A stretch of 64,000 bases of DNA from an uncultured Clostridium sp. (GTDB lineage: Bacteria > Bacillota > Clostridia > TANB77 > CAG-508). The DNA lies in contig CAOKXF010000006.1 of NCBI GenBank assembly GCA_948473335.1, positions 1 through 64,000 on the forward strand. Reading direction: 5' to 3'. Shown piece by piece: positions 28,806 through 37,867 of the stretch (within the stretch, counting starts at the first letter, position 1; every line of letters begins with the position of its first letter). A model generated the notes under the pieces. The model was not told the origin of the DNA and did no database searches. It worked only from the letters and a program-made list of their open reading frames with translations. Both the position numbers and the translations under genes were made by a program.

Positions 28806-28941
28806 TCTCTGCTCTTCTTTTTACATCTTTTAAATTTCTTATTATTAATTTCTTTAAACGTTCATCTGTTGTATCGTATATATTATAAAATTCTATTAAT
28901 TGTTCTATGTGTTCTATTACTGTTTTCTTTTTTGTGCTCAT
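28771..28941 (-). CDS. 56-aa phage protein (missed by ORF track)
   Basis: MSTKKKTVIEHIEQLIEFYNIYDTTDERLKKLIIRNLKDVKRRAENEREEKKDEKN. Confidence 0.55.
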   Translation of the reverse strand: MSTKKKTVIEHIEQLIEFYNIYDTTDERLKKLIIRNLKDVKRRAENEREEKKDEKN

Positions 28942-29070
28942 TTTTATTTTTCCTCTACTCTATTTTCTAACTCTTTTATATACTCTTTTTGCTCTGCATT
29001 TTCTTTTTCTAATCTCATATTGCTTAGACATATAAATGCACATAGTATTAAAATTAGTATCGTTATGACT

Positions 29071-29607
29071 TTATTTTTCATTATTTTCATCTACTTTCTC
29101 AAAAATTAATTGTTTGTGTGTTATGCCTTTACCAAACCAACTCGTATTAAACCAAACATTGTTTTTGTTTTTCATAAAATTTACTCTTTTATCTAAAATT
29201 ATTAATTCTATTCCATTTTCTTTGTATAATTTGCCTCTCTCTTTACCTTCTAGTGCTGTGAGCGGTAACAATAGTAAAAACGGTTTATTATATTCGTAAC
29301 ATTTTTTTAAAAACTCATTTTTTAGAGAATATGGCGGATTAGTTATTATTGCATCAAAATCAAATTTTGCAGTCTGTTCTAAAAAGTCTATTTGTTCTTT
29401 ATCTGTACTTATTACATTAAATCCATTTTCTTTTAGTATTTTTGTTATATTACTATCTCCAAAATCTGTACATTCCCAATAAGTTTTATTTTTGTCTAAA
29501 TATTTTAAAATTGGATATATGGCTTCTTCTGGTGTATATAACTCATCATATTTTGCTCGTGTTATATAGTTAATCATTGTTTGCTTCATTTTTATTTTTC
29601 TCCTCAA
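29071..29607 (-). CDS. N6-adenine DNA methyltransferase-like protein
   Basis: NPPYSLKNEFLKKC catalytic motif with DFGDSNITKILKENGFNVISTDK. Confidence 0.8.
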   Translation of the reverse strand: MRRKIKMKQTMINYITRAKYDELYTPEEAIYPILKYLDKNKTYWECTDFGDSNITKILKENGFNVISTDKEQIDFLEQTAKFDFDAIITNPPYSLKNEFLKKCYEYNKPFLLLLPLTALEGKERGKLYKENGIELIILDKRVNFMKNKNNVWFNTSWFGKGITHKQLIFEKVDENNEK

Positions 29608-29884
29608 ATTCTTTGATTACTGCTTTTAAGCATTTGCAACATAATGCTAATTCTATTTTTCCACATTTTGTAAAACTATGTGGAAAAGGTACTATTCCTC
29701 CTTTTCTATCTTCTTGTTTTAAATCTAATCGTATTTCATCTCCACAATAATCACATTTTAAATACTGATATCTTTCAAGTACTTTTGCTTTTAATACATT
29801 ACTTTTTGTCTCTTCTTTTATTTCTCGTGTGTATTTTGGAATCTTGTCTCTATTTTTAAATTTATTTATTTGTTCTACTATCAT
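29570..29884 (-). CDS. zinc-finger phage protein
   Basis: LKCDYCGDEIRLDL...KIELALCCKCLKAV. Confidence 0.5.
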   Translation of the reverse strand: MIVEQINKFKNRDKIPKYTREIKEETKSNVLKAKVLERYQYLKCDYCGDEIRLDLKQEDRKGGIVPFPHSFTKCGKIELALCCKCLKAVIKEFEEKNKNEANND

Positions 29885-30430
29885 TATCTTAATTTCCTTT
29901 CAATTGCCATCAAATCGAAAAATATGTCTTGCTGTTCTTGCTCATTTAATTTATTAAATTCTTGGTCTTTCTGACACTCTGAAATAATCATATATTTTTT
30001 GTTTGGATGCTCATTTTCGATTTTCGCCTTATATTTATAAAATAAATTATTATAATAGTCTGGTCTTAGTCTATTTATGTCTGCGGTATTTACTCCGCTT
30101 TTTACTACTGTTTTCACTTCGCTTTTTACTACTATTTATACTTTCAAAAACGTAAGTATTTATTTTGTACTGATTTGGCGAACCTTTTTTACCTTTTTTA
30201 TATATAAATAGTCCCGCTTCTAATAATTTATCTCTTATTTCTATAAGTGTAGCCTCTCTTTTTATTATCATAATTGCCATCAATCTTTGATTATCTACTG
30301 AAATCCATTCAACCCACCCACATCTATTGAATAGTCCAATTAGCTTGTACCACAGCAATTGTGATGAAGTTGGCAAATAATTTGTTTCGAGCCAAAGTTC
30401 GAAAGCATTTATTAAATCTATGTAACTCAT
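29884..30430 (-). CDS. DnaD-like replication protein; needs +1 shift at CGG 30095-30097
   Basis: ORF 30071-30430 (DnaD N-terminal winged helix) continues in +1 frame as GVNTADINRLRPDYYNNLFYKYKAKIENEHPN...; downstream ORF has no RBS. Confidence 0.65.
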
Positions 30431-30442
30431 TATTTTCCTCCA

Positions 30443-31231
30443 TTATTTCTCAATTAGAGGCACTATTCCACATTCTTTCAATTTGTTGTATAAAAATAAT
30501 CTGCCTTTTTGTGTCCATTCTGTATTTAATTTTGTTCCTGTTGTTCCATCATTTCTTACATAGTTTGTTGTTTTAGAATGCGTATAGCCACATCTTTGAT
30601 ATTTCTCATATAAAAACCATTGATTACTTTGTCTATATTGTATTTTTAAATCATGTAACTTTTTGTTAAATTCTATCGCAGACATTCCATAATCTTTCGC
30701 TATTGCTGTTACTGTTAATGTATTTTTGCTTTGTAATATCAAGTCTGTATAATCTGCTTTCGGTTTTAATTCTCCTATTATTTGATTTTTTTGAGTATTT
30801 TCTATTTGTAACCTTTGCTTTTCTTCTCTTTCTCTTTTTAAATCTGTTGCTAATTTTATTATCGTGTCTGGATTGCTTAATACTTCTTCTATTTTTTGTT
30901 CTGTTAAGTATGCTCCTTTTTTTCGTATATTCGGTAATACTTCACTTGTTACCCACTCAGTAAATCTTTCCGCTTCTAGTTTTCTACTTTGAAATATTAC
31001 TTTATATAAATTACTCTCGTTTATAAATATTGCTTGATTTTTTCTTCCTAACTTATCGACGGTGTCGGTAGTAACGATACCGTCTTGATTTAATCTATTT
31101 CTACAGTCTCCAACATTTTTTATATCTAATATCTTGCATATATCTGCTAAACATACATATGCTATATTGTTTATATTTTTTGTTCTTATTTCGCCAAAAT
31201 CTTCATTTTTAAATATTTGTAATTCGTTCAT
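30443..31231 (-). CDS. Phage antirepressor, BRO-N plus KilAC
   Basis: BRO-N EVLPNIRKKGAYLTEQ; KilAC LTVTAIAKDYGMSAIEFNKKLHDLKIQYRQSNQWFLYEKY. Confidence 0.88.
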   Translation of the reverse strand: MNELQIFKNEDFGEIRTKNINNIAYVCLADICKILDIKNVGDCRNRLNQDGIVTTDTVDKLGRKNQAIFINESNLYKVIFQSRKLEAERFTEWVTSEVLPNIRKKGAYLTEQKIEEVLSNPDTIIKLATDLKREREEKQRLQIENTQKNQIIGELKPKADYTDLILQSKNTLTVTAIAKDYGMSAIEFNKKLHDLKIQYRQSNQWFLYEKYQRCGYTHSKTTNYVRNDGTTGTKLNTEWTQKGRLFLYNKLKECGIVPLIEK

Positions 31232-31253
31232 ATATTATTTTTCCTTTCGTATT

Positions 31254-31694
31254 TTATAAAACATTCTTTTTAAACTCTGTCATAAATAATTCATGACCAT
31301 GTATTTCCTCAAAAATCTTTTGAGCTTCTTGTTGATATTTTTCTCTCATGTTTTCATTGATTTTCCATTCTTGATGACATTCTCGGCAAATCGGTATTAA
31401 TAGACCCCAAACCATACTTTTTATTCTATTACTGCCACCAAAAATCTCGTGTAAGTCATCTTTTCTCTTTTGTGTACAGATATAACATACTTTTAGATTA
31501 TCTGTTAAAATGCTATATCGTTTACTTTCTAAATTCTTTAATTTATTTGATTTTTTCTTTAATTCTTTTATCTTCTTATACTCTTTGTATTTACAAGTTT
31601 TGCATTCTTTAAATTCAATCTTCTTTTTCTTTTGTTTGCAATATATGTACTTCTCATATTTCTTTGTTCTTATTTTTAGATGTATACATTGCAT
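31254..31694 (-). CDS. HNH/zinc-finger nuclease-like phage protein
   Basis: CYICTQKRKDDLHEIFGGSNRIKSMVWGLLIPICRECHQE. Confidence 0.6.
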   Translation of the reverse strand: MQCIHLKIRTKKYEKYIYCKQKKKKIEFKECKTCKYKEYKKIKELKKKSNKLKNLESKRYSILTDNLKVCYICTQKRKDDLHEIFGGSNRIKSMVWGLLIPICRECHQEWKINENMREKYQQEAQKIFEEIHGHELFMTEFKKNVL

Positions 31695-31769
31695 AATTAT
31701 CTCCTCTTGATTTCTACTATTCTTTTTGCTATAATTAAGTAGAAATTCATATATTTATGTGTTTTTGAA

Positions 31770-32096
31770 CTAGTTTTGTTTTGAACTCTGAACTAGTTCT
31801 TTTAATTTTTCATCTTCTATATTGTTTATTACAAACTCTAAATTATTCTCTATGTCTTTTCTTTCTGTTCTTTCTTTACTCAACTGTTTCAACAATATTA
31901 ATGATAATTTTTCTCTCTGTTGCATTTTTAAATTATTTTCATTCAACTCTTTTATTAGTTGTAATTGTTCTTTGTTTTGATATTCACAAAACTCTATTAT
32001 TTCTTCTAATATATCTTGTTGTAATTGATTTGATTTAATTTCTAATGTAGCTGTAATTACACATAGTGCTAAAAATATAATTGATAAAATATACAT
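31770..32096 (-). CDS. small membrane/coiled-coil phage protein
   Basis: N-terminal TM plus coiled coil. Confidence 0.45.
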   Translation of the reverse strand: MYILSIIFLALCVITATLEIKSNQLQQDILEEIIEFCEYQNKEQLQLIKELNENNLKMQQREKLSLILLKQLSKERTERKDIENNLEFVINNIEDEKLKELVQSSKQN

Positions 32097-32307
32097 ATTA
32101 TTTCCTTTCTCGATTTTTTAGATCGTTATATTCTTCTCTTGTTATTACTATTTCATCTTGATTTACTTTTGTGTTTAATAAATTTGATATATCGTCACAT
32201 CTTTCGTCTTTCATTTTCTATTTCTCCTTAATTAAAATTTCTAATATTCCTAATATTGTTATATTGATTGATTTTATTTCTGCTAATTCTTTTTTTATTT
32301 CTTCCAT

Positions 32308-32577
32308 TTACAAATTCTCCTTTTCTTTTTGTAATTTATTAATTTTGCTGTTTATTTCTTTTAGTCTAATTTCTTTACTTTTCTCTTTTGCTAATTCTAT
32401 TAATCCTTGTAATTCATATTGTGTTAAATTTGATAATGTTCTTAATGCTTCATTTTCTTTGGCTTTCTTTTCTTGTTTTTGCTTATTTTTGCAATTATCA
32501 CATATTCCAAATTCATGTATACCTAAAGTTCTGCCACAATTTTCACAATGTATTAATCCTGGAAACGCTAAACTCAT
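32308..32577 (-). CDS. zinc-ribbon phage protein
   Basis: HCENCGRTLGIHEFGICDNCKNK. Confidence 0.55.
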   Translation of the reverse strand: MSLAFPGLIHCENCGRTLGIHEFGICDNCKNKQKQEKKAKENEALRTLSNLTQYELQGLIELAKEKSKEIRLKEINSKINKLQKEKENL

Positions 32578-32675
32578 CTTCTTACTCCTTTCCTGTTTGT
32601 ATTTATTTCTTTCAATAAGTCTTTTGCTTTACAAAATTTTAATATTTTTATTCTTTTCATATTATTTGCTCCTTT

Positions 32676-32954
32676 CTATGTTACTTTTATCATATGCTGT
32701 TCTATATATTGTTTCATTTTCATTTCTAGCCATTCGTTAAATTGTGTTGAAGAATTTTCGAGTGGTCTTTCTTTATTCCATTGTTTTATTTTTGCATCTG
32801 TCCAGCGAATATGCTGAAAAACACTATCCAACTTTTCAATCTTGTTTTCTAGCATATTGAATTTATAATTCATACATGCTTTTTTATAATCTTCTGAATT
32901 TACAATTTTTTTATAATCATCTATTGCAAATATTTTCATATAATTTTCCTCCAA
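32676..32954 (-). CDS. hypothetical phage protein
   Basis: 92-aa ORF. Confidence 0.45.
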   Translation of the reverse strand: MEENYMKIFAIDDYKKIVNSEDYKKACMNYKFNMLENKIEKLDSVFQHIRWTDAKIKQWNKERPLENSSTQFNEWLEMKMKQYIEQHMIKVT

Positions 32955-33101
32955 CTTCTTTTTTAATAAATTGTATTTTTCATAAATGATATTGCTAATA
33001 TTGTTGTACTACTTACACAAAACATTATGTATAATACTGCTTGTACTGTAAATTTTAGTATTTTGTTTTTATTTAATTTTTTCATTTGTTTACCTCTCTT
33101 T

Positions 33102-33308
33102 CTATGAATATATCTGTTGCATAATTTCAAATGCTCTATCTAAATTAACTTTCTTTCCTCTTGTTCCAGTTTTTATAACAGCTTCTTGCATTTCTGGTCT
33201 TGCTATTATTCTATATGCTTGTGCTCTACTTAAGCTGTATTGTTCTTGAAAATCTTTTACTGTTATATACTTTATTCTTGCTTTTTCTTGTAATTTTGTT
33301 GCTGGCAT
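33102..33308 (-). CDS. HTH excisionase-like protein
   Basis: ITVKDFQEQYSLSRAQAYRIIARPEMQEAVIKTGTRGKKVNLDRAFEIMQ. Confidence 0.6.
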   Translation of the reverse strand: MPATKLQEKARIKYITVKDFQEQYSLSRAQAYRIIARPEMQEAVIKTGTRGKKVNLDRAFEIMQQIYS

Positions 33309-33551
33309 TTTATTTCACCTCCTTTTCTTTGTTTTTGCTTTTGTTCGATATACTGACATTTGAAATTAAAAAAAATATCATCTTTTTTATAATTTAGTAT
33401 CTTCTTTATTTGCAAAGCCATTTCCAATGATGGAGAAAAGTTTCCATTCTCATAACCTGTATATGTTGTTCTTGCCACATTTAACTTATTTGCCATGTTC
33501 TCTTGAGTATATCCGTCTCTTTTTTCTAATTTCAATAAGTTTATCTCTCAT
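33272..33551 (-). CDS. XRE-family regulator; needs +1 shift at CGG 33513-33515
   Basis: RBS aaaggaggtaaaaaATG at 33551; MRDKLIEIRKKR + (C) + GYTQENMANKLNVARTTYTGYENGNFSPSLEMALQIKKIL. Confidence 0.8.
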
Positions 33552-33590
33552 TTTTTACCTCCTTTTTTGTTTGATGTACTGACATTATAT

Positions 33591-33659
33591 ACTTTGTTTG
33601 TTTTGCTGTCAATAGTTTTTTTATTTTTTTTTGAAAAATGTTTGCAAAACTAACAAAGT
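33591..33659. promoter_or_regulatory. Divergent operator region between two XRE genes
   Basis: Inverted copies ACTTTGTTTGTTTTGC (33591-33606) and GCAAAACTAACAAAGT (33644-33659), one mismatch; TATAAT at 33665. Confidence 0.7.
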
Positions 33660-33691
33660 GGTGCTATAATTTTATTGAAAGGAGTTGCTTT

Positions 33692-34357
33692 ATGAGTTTT
33701 GGAATTAATTTAAAAAAAATTAGACAAGATAACAACTTAACGCAAGAAGAACTTGCAAAAAAAATCAACACTTCACGTTCAAATATTGCTAATTATGAAA
33801 ATGATAAAAATATGCCTTCTGTTGATATTTTAGAAAAATTATCAAAAGAATTGCATTGTAGTATAGATTATTTGATAGGATTAACTTCTTACAAAAATCC
33901 CAAAAAGGATTTAGAAAAAAAGTTATATGAATTAGATTTAACAGAAAAGGAATTTGATACAGTTATTAATTTATTAACAAATGATAATAAAATTAATTTC
34001 TTATTTGAATTTCAAAAAAATAAAGATCCACAAATTAAAAAAATTACATTAGCATATAAAACTTGTTTGAGTATTTGTTGGGACTACTCTATTGAAGCTT
34101 TAAGTGATATTTCTAATTACGAGCATATTAAAACTATCCATGATAGTCCTAAGATGAAAAAAGCATTAGATGTTATAAATTCATTAGATAAAAGAAATAT
34201 AATACACAATTATAATTCTCAACAAATCGATGATGTTTTTAATGAAGCGATGATAGGAATGTCAAAAAAAGATTATGAGAATTTAACAGAAACACAAAAA
34301 AAGCAAATAAGAGATTTTGCTTTATTTGTTAAAAATCAAAACGAGGAGAAAAAGTAA
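33692..34357 (+). CDS. XRE-family prophage repressor
   Basis: GINLKKIRQDNNLTQEELAKKINTSRSNIANYENDKNMPSVDILEKLS; RBS gaaaggag before ATG 33692. Confidence 0.85.
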   Translation: MSFGINLKKIRQDNNLTQEELAKKINTSRSNIANYENDKNMPSVDILEKLSKELHCSIDYLIGLTSYKNPKKDLEKKLYELDLTEKEFDTVINLLTNDNKINFLFEFQKNKDPQIKKITLAYKTCLSICWDYSIEALSDISNYEHIKTIHDSPKMKKALDVINSLDKRNIIHNYNSQQIDDVFNEAMIGMSKKDYENLTETQKKQIRDFALFVKNQNEEKK

Positions 34358-34358
34358 T

Positions 34359-34775
34359 ATGAAAAAATATGTAACAGCTATATTAATTGTAATTATTATA
34401 TTTTTTTGTGTAGTTAGTATTTGGGCATATTTTACAGATTTTTTACAAAACTTAGGAGTAAGTTATAGTGTTTCTAATTTTCTTGGTTATATTTTTATTT
34501 TAATTCTGTCCGCATTGATTTACTTTTTTTTCGAATATATGGAAAAAGAAAATAAAAAAACAATACAAAAATTATTAACTTTAAGTACTTTAATAAATGA
34601 CTTTGATTACAATAATCTTAATAATATAAAAAAGATTTATATATTTGATGATTCCAATTTTAAAATTGTTTTAAAAGATAATAATGATACCACATTAAAT
34701 TTTAACATAAAAAACTTGCCTCAAACTCAACAAGAGTTAGTATTATTAGATACTAATATAATTATAAAGAAATGA
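34359..34775 (+). CDS. two-TM membrane protein next to repressor
   Basis: RBS gaggag; two hydrophobic segments. Confidence 0.5.
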   Translation: MKKYVTAILIVIIIFFCVVSIWAYFTDFLQNLGVSYSVSNFLGYIFILILSALIYFFFEYMEKENKKTIQKLLTLSTLINDFDYNNLNNIKKIYIFDDSNFKIVLKDNNDTTLNFNIKNLPQTQQELVLLDTNIIIKK

Positions 34776-34832
34776 TTATAAACTTGTGCAATTTATACAA
34801 TATATCTAAAAAGAAATAAAAGGAGATTATAT

Positions 34833-36131
34833 ATGAGTAATTTTACATACACAACTAGAAAAGATGGAAGATTGATGAAAAAAGTTACTGTTAATGGTAA
34901 GCCTAAATATCTTTACTCTAACAATAAAGATGATTTAGAAAAGCAATATATAGAAACAAAATATAATTCATATACAGGAAAACTAGAAAATAAAAGCATA
35001 AATTTAAAAGATTACGCAAAACATTGGATTGATTTGCATTCTATTAATATTGAAATACGTACTAAAAATGACTATGATTATATTATTGATTCTTATATTA
35101 TTCCAAATTTAGGATATAAAAAAATAGCTGATATAAAGCAAAATGATATAAAAGAATTAATGAAAAAAATGGAAAAGACTCCTACAACAGCAAAAAAGAC
35201 TTTACAACTTGTAAAAAAACTTCTTAATGAAGCTGTTGATGATGAGATTATTATAAAGAATGTCGCAAATAAGATTAAACCACCTAAAGTTATAAAAGAT
35301 GAAAAAATGCCGATTTCTATTGATATAGATAATAGATTACTTTCATCTAAAAGTAAATATGCACCTTTTTTTATTTTTATGCGTTATACAGGTATGAGAA
35401 GAGAAGAAATCGTTCCTATAACTATAAATGATATTAATTTAGATAATAAAACTATTTGCATTAATAAAGCTGTAACTTTTTTACACAATCAACCAGTATT
35501 GAAAAAAACTAAAAATTCCAAAAATAGATATGTTCCTATCTTAGACATCATATATGATTTAGTAAAAAAACTTTGTGACGAAGCCCAAAAAGAAAAAAGA
35601 GAATTATTATTTGTAAAAGAATCAGATAGCTTAATGCTGACAGAAATAGCTATCAAAAGGCATCTTGAAAGTTTTTTATATGATTTAAATCTTACGTATG
35701 AAAAAGAACAAAAAGAAATTGACAATAAATTTGAACTAAATAAAGACAATAAAATAAAATTTACGTGTCATCAGTTGAGACACTCATATTGTACAATGAT
35801 TTATTATTCAGATATAAAAATTAAAGAAGCTCAAAATTTAATGGGGCATTCTTCTGCTAAAATGGTATATGATATATATACACATCTAGATACCGTTAAT
35901 AATAAAAACACTTTTGATAAAATGAATTGTTATATCGAAAACAGTATAAATTCTAACAAATCTTTAAAATATAAAAAAGATTTATTAGAACAAAATCTAA
36001 TTGAATCAGCAAAACTAATAGAAGAATTAAAATCAGAAGGTATCGAATTACAAATTAATAATACTGAAACCGATATTATTAAGATAATTTCTAATATAAA
36101 TGATGCTGTTAAAAACATTACTATCTCATAA
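34833..36131 (+). CDS. int: Tyrosine recombinase / phage integrase
   Basis: GMRREEI...CHQLRHSYCTMIYYSDIKIKEAQNLMGHSSAKMVYDIYTH. Confidence 0.95.
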   Translation: MSNFTYTTRKDGRLMKKVTVNGKPKYLYSNNKDDLEKQYIETKYNSYTGKLENKSINLKDYAKHWIDLHSINIEIRTKNDYDYIIDSYIIPNLGYKKIADIKQNDIKELMKKMEKTPTTAKKTLQLVKKLLNEAVDDEIIIKNVANKIKPPKVIKDEKMPISIDIDNRLLSSKSKYAPFFIFMRYTGMRREEIVPITINDINLDNKTICINKAVTFLHNQPVLKKTKNSKNRYVPILDIIYDLVKKLCDEAQKEKRELLFVKESDSLMLTEIAIKRHLESFLYDLNLTYEKEQKEIDNKFELNKDNKIKFTCHQLRHSYCTMIYYSDIKIKEAQNLMGHSSAKMVYDIYTHLDTVNNKNTFDKMNCYIENSINSNKSLKYKKDLLEQNLIESAKLIEELKSEGIELQINNTETDIIKIISNINDAVKNITIS

Positions 36132-36218
36132 AAGCAGTTGTCAAAAAAGTTGTCAAAATAAAAATATAAGTCTCAAAAATCAGTATTATCGAGACTTATA
36201 TAAATTTAGAATTATTGA

Positions 36219-36258
36219 TTACGAATCCGTTGCTCTACCAACTGAGCTATAATGGCAT
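36219..36258. repeat. attR core (40 bp, partial tRNA-Thr 5' half)
   Basis: Perfect copy of 287-326 directly after the integrase gene. Confidence 0.93.
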
Positions 36259-36407
36259 ATAGATAAATTATCAAGATTTTGTAAAAACATCCCGTTGCAT
36301 AGTTTACAAAATTCGATATTTCAAGGAAACGTAAAAATACGCATCCCTGAAACTCATTTATTTTTAAATTCAATATAAAAACATAACTAAAATATTGATA
36401 ACACTAT

Positions 36408-37544
36408 TTAATCACCTAAACAAATTCCAATATTTCTAGCTGTTTTAATTAAATTGTTATCCATTGTAATTTTTCTAATATTACTTTCAGCAGTATTACC
36501 TGACGCTGCCCCTACTTTTTTATTATTTCCAACAACATCCTCAAGTGTGACATAACCAAATTCTCCACCATGGTATGTAACTAAAACATTAAAAATTCCA
36601 TTCATTGCAAGTTCAACAGCTTTAGCCCCATATTGTGTTGAAAGAACTCTATCAAATGCAGTTGGTGTACCTCCTCTTTGAACATAACCTAGAACTGTAT
36701 TTCTTGACTCATAACCTGTCAAACCCTCAATATCATTCACTAGCTTGTCCCCTATTCCCCCTAATCTAATATTATCTAATCCGCTTCCACTATCTAATGT
36801 TCTTTTTATTACTATTTCTCCGTCTTTAGGTTTTGCTCCTTCAGAAGCTACTATTATAGAAAAATCTTTTCCTTCTTTTCTTCTTTCTTCTATCTTCTCT
36901 ACTACTTTATTAATATCATAAGGAATTTCAGGTATTAATGCTATATCCGCCCCACCTGCTATTGCAGACTCTAAAGCTATCCAACCAGCATATCTTCCCA
37001 TTACTTCTAATACCATTACTCTATGATGTGATTCTGCAGTTGTATGAAGTCTATCTAATGCTTCTGTTGCTACTGATACTGCTGTATTATATCCAAATGT
37101 CATTTCTGTATGTGCAACATCATTATCTATTGTCTTTGGAATTCCTATACATTTTACTCCTTTTAGTGAAAAATCCCTACTAGATTTTTGTGTTCCGTCT
37201 CCACCTAATGTAAATAAGCAATCAAATCCATCATCTTTTATATTTTGAACGCATTGATCTGATAAGTCTCTATATTCTACTTCTCCATTTTCTTTTTCAA
37301 TTTTATAATTAAATACATTTGTATTATTTGATGTTCCTATTATTGTTCCTCCTCTGTGTAATAATCCTGATGCATTTGTTTTTGTATTTAACTTAACATA
37401 CTCATTTTTTAGAAGTCCTTTATATCCTTCTATAAATCCATAGCATTCTATTCCATTTGTCTCTGCTGTTTTTACTATCGCTCTTATTACTGCATTTAAT
37501 CCTGGAGCATCTCCACCATTTGTTAATATTGCAATTCTTTTCAT
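36408..37544 (-). CDS. pfkA: 6-phosphofructokinase
   Basis: MKRIAILTNGGDAPGLNAVIRAIV; GGDGTQKSS; PKTIDNDV. Confidence 0.93.
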   Translation of the reverse strand: MKRIAILTNGGDAPGLNAVIRAIVKTAETNGIECYGFIEGYKGLLKNEYVKLNTKTNASGLLHRGGTIIGTSNNTNVFNYKIEKENGEVEYRDLSDQCVQNIKDDGFDCLFTLGGDGTQKSSRDFSLKGVKCIGIPKTIDNDVAHTEMTFGYNTAVSVATEALDRLHTTAESHHRVMVLEVMGRYAGWIALESAIAGGADIALIPEIPYDINKVVEKIEERRKEGKDFSIIVASEGAKPKDGEIVIKRTLDSGSGLDNIRLGGIGDKLVNDIEGLTGYESRNTVLGYVQRGGTPTAFDRVLSTQYGAKAVELAMNGIFNVLVTYHGGEFGYVTLEDVVGNNKKVGAASGNTAESNIRKITMDNNLIKTARNIGICLGD

Positions 37545-37867
37545 CTTTACGTTCCCCTTTCAATTTTTATTGTGCTCATAAAAATTATTACATTTTGCAC
37601 AACAATTTAAGTTTTGGCTTGTGCGGATGCTAAGCGTCTGTACAAGTATCACTTTTCCATTATATATAATTTATTTTCATTTTTCAATACTTAATTTTGA
37701 AAATTTGTAATTAATTTCGCAAATCTAAAATTAAGATACTTTTCCATATTAACTACTATTCTTTACTTGCCAAAATATTATATACGATTTTAATTTTTTT
37801 TTGTTTGATGTAACACAATTTTTGATTATACATATTATATATCATAACCAGAGAGGGGGGAAACAAT

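Larger units (their letters stand above)
287..36258. mobile_element. Integrated prophage (podovirus-like), about 35.9 kb
   Basis: Flanked by a perfect 40-bp direct repeat from the tRNA; contains integrase, terminase, portal, capsid, lysis, replication and regulatory genes. Confidence 0.95.

Noticed and set aside
30060-30160. -1 slippery-site explanation (AAA AAG) for the DnaD split
   Set aside because: The required shift is +1, not -1, and the CGG junction matches the other three genes.
36290-36350. Partial hairpin TTTCAGGGATGCGTA...TACGTTTCCTTGAAA downstream of pfkA as terminator
   Set aside because: Several mismatches and no T tract; not strong enough to call.
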